Assembly: GCA_027924585.1 (NCBI GenBank)
Contig: BSBM01000870.1
Coordinates: 1,054,001 to 1,118,000, forward strand
Direction: 5' to 3'
Length of the DNA stretch: 64,000 bases
DNA from: Larix kaempferi
Taxonomy: Eukaryota > Streptophyta > Pinopsida > Pinales > Pinaceae
In this document: positions 47,654-55,039 of the stretch, one piece after another
Layout: each line of letters starts with the position of its first letter
Position numbering within the stretch: position 1 is the first letter of the stretch
Position numbers and translations under genes: made by a program
Notes under the pieces: generated by a model
Database searches by the model: none
Told to the model about the DNA's origin: nothing
Seen by the model: the letters and a program-made list of their open reading frames with translations, nothing else

Positions 47654-49017
47654 ATGAAGAAGACCATTGATCAAATGGCTCAACTCTTGGAGAAAGCCAA
47701 CATTCCTCTTCCAAAGAGCACGAGAAAGGATGGAGGACAAAATTACAATGATAAGGAGAGAGTACATGCACTGATGGCAAGCACATTCAAGCCTACCTCA
47801 CTCTTTATTGATTTTGGAGCTTCAAGACACATGGTGTCTACAAGTGAGTTTTTTACTTCACTTGACTCTTCCTGTGGTCCTAGTATTGTATTGGGTGACA
47901 ATTATGAAACCTCTAGCAAAGGAAAAGGTAGCATAGATCTTGAATTTGGTTCATTCAATAATGTCTTGTATGTTCCTGGACTTGCTGCAAACCTATTGTC
48001 AGTATATCAGATGACCCACACAAGGACACCCAAGAAGGTAACCTTTACCCCAAATGATGTTGAGATATGTGAAATGTCAACAGGCCGAATTGTTGCATTA
48101 GGCACTACTAACCATAGCTCTAGAATCTACAAGTTTTCTCATTTTGTGCCATTCCCCTCACCTTCTACTCTTTTAACTCATCCCAATGAGTCAATCAAAT
48201 TATGGCGTGAAATATTTGGCCATCTGAACTATAAATACCTTTCCCAACTTCATGAGAAAGAAATGGTCATAGGACTGCCAAATATCAGATTTTCCAAAGG
48301 TGTTTGTCAATCCTGCATCCTAGGAAAACACCTTGAACATAAGTATGGGAGATCCAAAACTGAGAGAAACTTTGCCCCCTTGGAGCTTATTCACACTGAT
48401 ATGTCAGGTCCATTCCCCTATGAGTATTTGAACCATGCCAAATACATCCTTACCTTCATAGATGACTTTAGCACATAATGTTGGATTTATTTCATTAAGC
48501 TAAAATCTGAATTTTTTGGTATGTTCAAGCTATTCAAAGCCTCAGTTGAGAATCATTATGGTAGACATATCAAGATTATCATATATGATAATGGTGGGGA
48601 GTACATCAAATCAGAGTTTCAACAATTTTGTGCCTCTTCAAGCATTCAGATGCAACGCACAGTTCCTTATACACCTCAGTAGAATGGGGTTGTTGAGAGG
48701 AAGAACAGGTCTCTTAAGGAGATGGCCACATGTATGCTTGAGGCAAAGTCTTTAGCTCCAAATCTTTAGGCTGAGGCAATAAATTGTGCCACATATATTC
48801 AGAATAGAGTTCCACACAAATCTCTCAAAGGAATCACTCCTTTTGAGGCTTGGACAGGGCACAAACCTGACATCTCTCATTTCACGATTTTTGGCTCCAA
48901 GGCTTGGGCTAGGATTCCACTTGAGAAGAGGAGGGCTATGCAGCCCCAAATCCAACCTTGTCTTTTTGTTGACTATTCAGAGGAATCCAAAGGGTATAAG
49001 TTGTTGAACGGGACTAC
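47654..49017 (+). pseudogene. E4 protease and integrase, cut by E2
   Basis: The protease motif reads IDFGASRHM (Phe in place of the usual Ser of D-S-G-A). The pre-integrase zinc part shows HLNYKYLSQLH and CQSCILGK. The integrase core shows HTDMSGPF, a second Asp in YDNGGEY, and NGVVERKNR with the catalytic Glu kept. Stops occur at about 48476, before NGVVERK, and near 48769. The last readable part is FVDYSEESKGYKLLNGTT, before the E2 LTR at 49018. Confidence 0.9.
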
Positions 49018-49744
49018 TGTAAGCCCGGTTTTGCAACCAGGCTTAGTGCTATGGGCACCTGCTAACTAGTAGCAGCAGTTTCAATAGAAATAAAAATAAT
49101 AAACTAAATAAACAATACTTTTCATGGATCTAAACAAGAATCTAAGCAAATAATGTAAACATTTCAAAATCAAGAACAAGAAACATAATAAATAATTTTT
49201 TGTATTGAAAAAGTGGGGGGCAAGCAAGTGCTTGCGATATTACCTTCAATGGTGAAGGTTGATGTTGAGCAACTCCCAAGATGAGTAGCTCCAAACTCCA
49301 ATAGGTCTCTTTCTCCAAAGTTGCTTCAATGGCTAAAAGTGCTCAGGGGAGATTTCAGCAGCATAAGGATGAGATAATGGAAGGATCTGAAATGAGGAGC
49401 CCCTACCACCTTTTTATAGGTTTTGGTGGTGGGATATACCATTTGTGGTTTTGTGGAAACCAAATGGTATTGACCAACATGGTTTAGGTACTTTTCCCTC
49501 CTTTTTCCTTTTTTGAATAAAAATAATATTTTAATTCCCTTTTTAATATTTTTGGGAATTTGGACCCTTTTTGAGGGTTTTTTATGATTTTCTTGGAAAA
49601 ATAATCTTTTTTAATGGAAAAAGGGGTGTACTAAGGTCTTTTGGTGACCTTTTGTTGGTTTCAGAGGCTCAGATGGTGGAAAAGTGGACAAATGGGTCAT
49701 GTGAGTAAGGGAATGAGCTAGTGAGCACTTTTTAGGTGTTAACA
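49018..49744 (-). repeat. E2 3' LTR (727 bp)
   Basis: On the minus strand it starts TGTTAACACCTAAAAAG (right end, 49744), similar to E1's TGTTACACCTAAAATC, and ends GGGCTTACA (left end, 49018), directly joined to the broken E4 frame. The preceding ACTAC is the candidate target duplication; its partner is outside the window. Confidence 0.85.
49412..49420 (-). promoter_or_regulatory. TATA box of the E2 LTR
   Basis: TATAAAAAG on the minus strand within the LTR. Confidence 0.6.
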
Positions 49745-49756
49745 GATTGCCCCCTG
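49745..49756 (-). promoter_or_regulatory. E2 polypurine tract
   Basis: On the minus strand CAGGGGGCAATC abuts the TG of the 3' LTR, like E1's GGGGGGCATTC. Confidence 0.85.
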
Positions 49757-50445
49757 ATGTGTGAGGGCAGGAGCTCATCGTATGGCCGATAGACATCATA
49801 GTTCTTTTGTCCTTTTTTCTGGGGTTTAGGGGAGAGAAGAGACCGATTGGAGACTGGAGCCACGGCCCTTGGAAGCTGCAAAAACAAAAAATATTACATG
49901 GCCTCAATATGAATGAGGTATAATCTCTGATAAAGGACGAGGCGGGCATTCCCATGCTCGTATCAAGACATATACAAAACAATTAGTCCCAAGAAGGGGG
50001 ATCTAATACGTAAAGAAATATACTGGTACATCATAATGGTCCAGAGGGGACATGATTGTGGGATATACTCATGATCATGACTGATCTCAATAATTGATAC
50101 ACTGGAATAACTGTGGAACTGCTGAAACTGAAGGTGTCCAACATCTGCAGGGACTCAAAGACTATGAGTCATCTCTGAGAAATAATGTACCTGTATACTT
50201 AAGGGATTATGAAACTGGGGTACATCTGAATACTGTCGCCATACGCAACCCGGATATCTATAGAAAAAATGTAACTGGTTGTATCCATAGGTAGACTCTC
50301 AAATGTGGAGGAGTCAGGTGGTATCCGGGGTCTTCGACTAATGACTGAACGGACCAATACCCTGTGCGAGTCTCAACGATGCGATCAAGGTGTTGAAGTA
50401 GAGCATGTGAGAAACAACCATTAGGAGAGGCACTGAGGATTCCTC
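49757..50445. other. E2 3' non-coding region
   Basis: No supported gene, and no convincing similarity to E1 at this distance. Confidence 0.5.
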
Positions 50446-51048
50446 TCAAAATGATTCGTAGGCACTCATTATAGATGGTAATGAGTCCAAGACACAGGGA
50501 CCTCTATGTCTATCCTCTGGAATCAATGTGGTTGTCGTCGACAGAGGGAGACCAGCAACTAACAAGGCAATGATGTTTCCTTGATAGGAGCACGAGGTGT
50601 ATAACTGAAGTGATGTAGTACTGCTGGTAGGACTGACATACTTGTGGGGATGGGAAATAACTGGGTCAAAAAAATGGGTAGACTCAAATTTCCTTTGTTC
50701 AGAGCATGATGACATGGTTGACCTAGCAGCGTAGGGAACTGACTCGTAGGTGTGGGGATCATCTTTTAGGGACTTGAAGGGTATGTACTGACTCTGGGGG
50801 GGTGAAGCTGATGGTAGCTGTCGAGGGAGTTTCAGGGTGACATACTGCAGAATACTCTGAACAAAGGCGACCAAAAAGGGGAAGCTGCTATGTGAGTAGA
50901 CATGATGTGTTGTAGCGCCAAGAGGCACCATTGATTCCTTCTTCGTAGTTTGAATGAGCTCCAAGAAGGGATAAAAGTGTGCTCCGAAATGGTACGGTCC
51001 TGTGGATTCTGTGAGCCCAGGATGGTGCGTGCTCATGGTTGCTTTCAT
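50446..51048 (-). CDS. Hypothetical sense-strand ORF of E2, unrecognised
   Basis: A 200-codon open frame in the sense direction of E2, between the upstream region of the antisense gene and the 3' LTR. It is Ser/Thr/Pro/His-rich with no hydrophobic anchor, signal peptide, furin-like site or known motif, so I do not call it an envelope-like protein. The equivalent part of E1 (about 23600-24680) is not open. It may be chance or an element-specific addition. Confidence 0.2.
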   Translation of the reverse strand: MKATMSTHHPGLTESTGPYHFGAHFYPFLELIQTTKKESMVPLGATTHHVYSHSSFPFLVAFVQSILQYVTLKLPRQLPSASPPQSQYIPFKSLKDDPHTYESVPYAARSTMSSCSEQRKFESTHFFDPVISHPHKYVSPTSSTTSLQLYTSCSYQGNIIALLVAGLPLSTTTTLIPEDRHRGPCVLDSLPSIMSAYESF

Positions 51049-51079
51049 GTTTAGAGAGTCTGAAAACGGTAAGTGGACT

Positions 51080-51235
51080 CTATTGGTATTTCTTTTTCGT
51101 AAGTTTAGTCTCCCAGGCCCGAAAAAGTATAAAATGATGCGAATGGAGAACTCTTCTAGCCGATGTGACTAGAGTATACCTTTTTCGTAATTAGTCTACA
51201 AGGTCCGGAAAAGGGGTAAACTTATACCAGGTAGA
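51080..51235. promoter_or_regulatory. Conserved non-coding block shared with E1
   Basis: Reverse-complement match to E1 23226-23360: gaactcttctag, ctagagtatacctttttcgtaa and ccggaaaaggggtaaact occur in the same order and spacing. The CCTTTTTCG and CGAAAAAGG motifs are mutually complementary and recur at 51321-51400. It lies about 0.9-1 kb upstream of the antisense TATA box. Role unknown. Confidence 0.65.
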
Positions 51236-51408
51236 TTCCCTTTCAGATACGTTTATCGAGCATGAAAGGAAGCAAGATTGCTCGGCGATCTTTTCATTGT
51301 TTTAGGAGTCAGAAAAGAGCTTAACAGAAACTCCCTAAGTGCCTTTTCGTAAAAGGGGTTGCTCGGCCCGAAAAAGGGATAAACTTATACCGAGCAAAAA
51401 ATGGATTG

Positions 51409-51970
51409 ATGAGGGCGAGAAAAGGTCTCAAGCATCGTCATCTGTGCAGAAAAGTGGATCCGGTGACATAAGGATTGTCGAAAACGGAGAACGGCCGATG
51501 TGGCACGCAAACCGAGGTGACGAGGGGGTGTGGAAAAAATGCCCGAAAAATCTAAAGGTGAGAGCGAGAAATGGTCTGAAGCATCATCATGAGCACGGAA
51601 AACTGAATCCGGCGATATAAGATACATCGACAACGGAGAATGGCCGATGTGGCACGCCAACCGAGGCGACGAGGGGGCATGGAAAAAATGCCCGAAAAAT
51701 CTAAAGGTGAGAGCGAGAAATGATCTCAAGCATCATCACGAGCGCGGAAAACTGAATCCGGCGATATAAGACACATCGAAAATGGAGAACGGCCGATGTG
51801 GCGCGCAAACCGAGGCGACGAGGGGGGCGTGGAAAAAATGCCCGAAAAATCTAAAGGTGAGAGCGAGAAATGGTCTCAAGCATCATCACGAGCACGGAAA
51901 ACTGAATCCGGCTATATAAGGCACGTCTAAAACGGAGAACGGCCGATGTGGCACGCAAACCGAGGCCATG
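51409..51970. repeat. About 150-bp tandem array, nearly four units, upstream of the antisense promoter
   Basis: gcccgaaaaatctaaaggtga ends units at 51541, 51690 and 51840 (periods 149 and 150 bp). Units share gagcgagaaatggtctcaag and gaacggccgatgtggc. The last unit decays at about 51970, 150 bp before the TATA box. Confidence 0.92.
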
Positions 51971-52119
51971 AGGGAGGCTAAAAAATGGTCAAAAAATGGA
52001 CCTCGTGAAAACGGGAAACGGAAGGAACCTCTATGAAGTTCTCGCTGTGCTGATCCCAACGGTTTGAGAAATGGACTTCGTATGACACCGCAATGGTTGT
52101 TCGAAATTTGTGGAATTTC

Positions 52120-52128
52120 TATAAATAG
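52120..52128 (+). promoter_or_regulatory. TATA box of the E2 antisense gene
   Basis: TATAAATAG, identical to the E1 antisense TATA box. It stands about 115 bp before the exon 1 donor (52243|52244), leaving a short non-coding first exon of roughly 52150-52243. Confidence 0.78.
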
Positions 52129-52243
52129 GACGTGGGGCCCAATATGACTTGTCATTGTTACGTGCGAGTTTGATAGAGCTGTCAGAGCTCTTTCTTGATT
52201 TCCGGGAGATTTCACCGTTGGTTTTCGATTTAGCGAGTTGCAG

Positions 52244-52659
52244 GTAACTCTATTCGCCTTAACCTTGTCAATTATGTCTTTTTTGTTTGGCGGTGGGCCC
52301 CCGAAGGCCGCGAAACTCCACGTTGACTCTCCAACGTGGAACCGCGCGGGTTTCGGGGCTGAACCCGCGATGAACCGCGCGGGTTTTAGACTCACAGTCG
52401 CGATGTTCATCGCAACTGTGAGGTCGGAACCCGCGATGTTCATCGCGTGTTCATGGGTGATAGTCGCGATGTTCATCGCGACTGTCTGGACAAAACTCGC
52501 GATGTTCATCGCGGGTTTTTGCATGGATCCCGCGATGGTCATCGCGGCTTTTTGTGGAAAAGCCGCGATGGGCATCGCGGCTTTTTGTGTAAAAGCCGCG
52601 ATGGGATTTTTCTAAAAATTTTATGCTGGGGCTAAAAATTTTCTGTGTTTTCTTGGCAG
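52244..52659 (+). other. Intron 1 of the E2 antisense gene, holding a minisatellite
   Basis: Donor CAG|GTAACT; acceptor TTTTCTTGGCAG, one base before the PMD ATG. Most of the intron is the 33-bp GC-rich array. E1's intron 1 is in the same place but lacks the array. Confidence 0.7.
52343..52606. repeat. 33-bp GC-rich minisatellite, about eight units (copy in antisense intron)
   Basis: Units of 33 bp each end cgcgatg and mostly begin ttcatcgcg, so the junction CGCGATGTTCATCGCG is a near-perfect palindrome repeated along the array. The first two units begin aaccgcgcgggttt, as do those at 63538-63867. Confidence 0.92.
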
Positions 52660-52660
52660 G

Positions 52661-54102
52661 ATGTTGCGGAGAGCTCAGTCCGTTTGGCGGGAGAGAGAGA
52701 TTGATGGTGAGCTGATGCTGAGGATTGAGACTGATGGAGGGGTGAGACAGACCCTAGCCATGAGCGGACTCTTGAAGTTCGCTCAGATTCCTCCTATCCG
52801 TTCAGTGAGGAGACTCCTGAACAAGCTCGTGCTGTGGTGGGTGCCGGCAGAGGGTGCCTTCATTATCGGTGGTGAGAGGTTAGAGATTACTCTCACTGAT
52901 GTATATTTTTTGACCGGTTTGCCTCGCTTGGGTGAGGTGGGTGATGTTTCTCCGAGGTTGCCTCCGGGTGTGGATATGGAGGACCTCTTACAGACCTTCT
53001 GTGTGGATGACGCTATTTTGGTAAACAGCTCTATTAGTCTGAAGTTCCTACGTGAGTGGGATATGCGGGCTGTTGGTGCCTGTGTTCTGAGGATTTTGGG
53101 TGCTGCTGCACCACATCGTATGTCTGGGGGGCAGACGATGATGGTGGATTCCGTTCTACGGGGTACGTATTACGCCTGGGCGCAGATGTTCTTGGCCGGT
53201 GTCCGGAGAGATCTGGACAAGGCCGTGAGAGAGGGAGGCGAGTTTTGTTACGCCTCTTTTTTATGCTGTTTTTTCTTCGAGCGGGTACCGACCTTGCGGC
53301 CACATGTACCCGTTCGTGCTGGTCTTCCGAGCGAGCCTCGTATGATGAGGTGGGGGCAGATGATGCCCCGTGCTGGCGGTGGTATCCGTGGCTACTTCAC
53401 AGAGGACTTTTATCAGCAGTGGGAGCAGATGCCTCTGGTGATCGAGGACTATCCCTACGCCGGCATGGATTACAGAGGTGACGCAGAGATGCCTCGTGCT
53501 CCAGGACAGGCCTGGGGCTTGGACGGTATGTTTTGTGTTTTATTTGATGTTGTATCATATGTTGTTTGGTTTATGATGATTTTGTTATATAGTATCTAAT
53601 GGTTTACTTGCTTTGTGCAGATGTGGGTCCAGTGCCACCACCTGACTATGTGGCTCGGCAGGGGCGGGCGATGGTGGTCGCTCGTCCCCCTGTACCTGTA
53701 CGTCCTCCGCGTGGTGGAGGATATGCAGCTCGTGGGGGAGGGGTTGGCCCTGATGGTGACGCCATAGATGGTGTCCGACGTACTTTTGCCCGGATCCTAG
53801 CTAGGTTCCCTGAGGATGGTTGGAGGGATCTGGATCGGGATGTTTTGCAGGGATGTCTTGGTGCACCACCTGAGTGGCAGTCGCTCCTGTTGAGGACAGC
53901 GGTGCTTGCGGCGAGGCACGGGGGTGGTGGAGGAGATGCTCCGGCAGGGCCGGCTCAGGGGAGGATACGTTTGAGGGATGATCCAGCAGGGCCAGCAGAG
54001 CGGCAAGTTCGGGGTCGTCCTGACCCGGCTGGGCCGGCGGAGGTGGAGTCGGAGGAGGAGCCCGAGGAGGAGCCCGAGGATCCTGAGGATCCAGATGAGT
54101 AG
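52661..54102 (+). CDS. Antisense plant-mobile-domain (PMD)-like protein of E2, two coding exons
   Basis: Coding exons 52661-53525 and 53621-54102 join in phase 1 to 448 codons plus stop, without a break. Exon 2 holds the PMD-like domain: SGLLKFAQIPPIR, then a strand-turn-helix ITLTDVYFLTGLPRLG, VPTLRPHVP, and IEDYPYAGMDY before the intron. Exon 3 encodes a Gly/Ala/Pro/Arg-rich linker and a very acidic C-terminus (EEEPEEEPEDPED). The PMD is known from plant MAIN/MAIL proteins and from transposons. No catalytic site is visible and the role is unknown. The gene faces against gag-pol, has its own TATA box and ends 3' to 3' with the second RNase H. The E1 copy has the same structure. Confidence 0.85.
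53526..53620 (+). other. Intron 2 of the E2 antisense gene (95 bp, phase 1)
   Basis: GTATGTTTTG...CTTTGTGCAG. T-rich, with in-frame stop if unspliced (TAA at 53597). Same position and phase as in E1. Confidence 0.85.
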
Positions 54103-54498
54103 ACGACATTGTACTTGCCCCCAAATGATCATGAGCATATGGGGAAGCATTTTTTGTATGACAGATGTATTTTTTGTATATCGAGTGCTGAGGGCACTTA
54201 TGACATGTTGACTATTTGATTTGTATATATATGTGGATATATATTTTAGATATATTGCCGTGTATGCACGTGGATGCACATTTATCTTTTGTATATGCCC
54301 GTGGAGGCACATGTTATGCACGTGGATGCAGTGTGTTTGTTGATTTATATATGCCCGTGGAGGCACATGTTATGCACATGGATGCATTATTTTGGTTGTT
54401 TTTATGCCCGTGGAGGCACATGTTATGCACGTGGATGCAATATTGGTTTTTTTATATGCCCATGGAGGCACATGTTTTGCGCATGGATGCATTTTTGT
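54103..54498. repeat. Convergent 3' ends, with about 54-bp tandem array
   Basis: atgcccgtggaggcacatgttatgcacgtggatgca units at about 54297, 54353, 54405 and 54458 (spacing 52-56 bp), with a partial unit before. They lie between the stop of the antisense gene and the stop of the second RNase H, like the short array in E1. Confidence 0.9.
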
Positions 54499-54936
54499 TT
54501 ATGGATATGACATGATGTGATTGGTGTGCCAGTCGAGGACACTGTTGGCCATATGGTCAGCTACACTATTGAGGTGTCTTGGGACATGTGTGAATGTAAT
54601 GGATTCAAACTGTCTAACCATTTGTTTAGTGCGCAGGAATTTTCTGAAAAGACACGGATCGCGTACCTGGTAATCATTGTTGAGCTGGGAAACTAGGAGC
54701 TGTGAGTCCAAGAAAACGTTGAGGTGACGTATGCTCATCTGGAGAGCAGCGGCCAGGAGACCGGTCACGGCATCGTATTCAGCTTGATTATTGGTGGCGG
54801 CACCTAAACATACTCCATCAATGTGAATTAACTCATGTGAAGGGGAATATATTACCCAAGCTGCGGAGGCGAGATTGGGAGACCAACGGCTTGCACCATC
54901 AGCGAAACCGACATGGCAGAGTGGAAGAGGCTCCAT
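54499..54936 (-). CDS. E2 second (archaeal-type-like) RNase H
   Basis: An intact 145-residue RNase H-fold protein encoded apart from pol, downstream of integrase. All acidic positions are visible: D13 (FADGAS), E53 (NNQAEY), D77 (FLDSQLL) and D127 (SVADHMAN). It would remove RNA from the RNA/DNA hybrid in reverse transcription, replacing the degenerate RNase H in pol. The start codon 54936 follows immediately after a pyrimidine-rich TTCTTCTCTGCATGACCACAG, a good 3' splice site, as in E1. So it may be made from a spliced mRNA, or fused to pol by splicing (inference). Extra RNases H of this type are known in Tat-lineage plant Ty3 elements, usually described before integrase. Confidence 0.9.
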   Translation of the reverse strand: MEPLPLCHVGFADGASRWSPNLASAAWVIYSPSHELIHIDGVCLGAATNNQAEYDAVTGLLAAALQMSIRHLNVFLDSQLLVSQLNNDYQVRDPCLFRKFLRTKQMVRQFESITFTHVPRHLNSVADHMANSVLDWHTNHIMSYP

Positions 54937-55039
54937 CTGTGGTCATGCAGAGAAGAACTAATATTTAGGTTTTTGAAATTTTTTGTGAATGAAAAATGTA
55001 TGCCTATACTAAAATGGACGATGGTGTCCATCAGATTTT

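Larger units (their letters stand above)
46003..49017 (+). mobile_element. E4: Ty1-copia element, 5' part, truncated by E2
   Basis: 5' LTR, initiator-Met primer site, gag, protease and integrase in one continuous reading frame with about eight stops. The DNA stops in the integrase-to-RT linker at 49017, where the TG end of E2's LTR begins. RT, RNase H and the 3' LTR should lie to the right of E2, outside the window. Confidence 0.93.

Noticed and set aside
50446-51048. Possible envelope-like gene of E2
   Set aside because: No signal peptide, membrane anchor or cleavage motif, and no counterpart in E1.
52238-52615. 125-codon plus-strand frame upstream of the PMD exon
   Set aside because: It spans the 33-bp array and is better explained as intron 1 between good splice sites; the E1 equivalent has no such frame.
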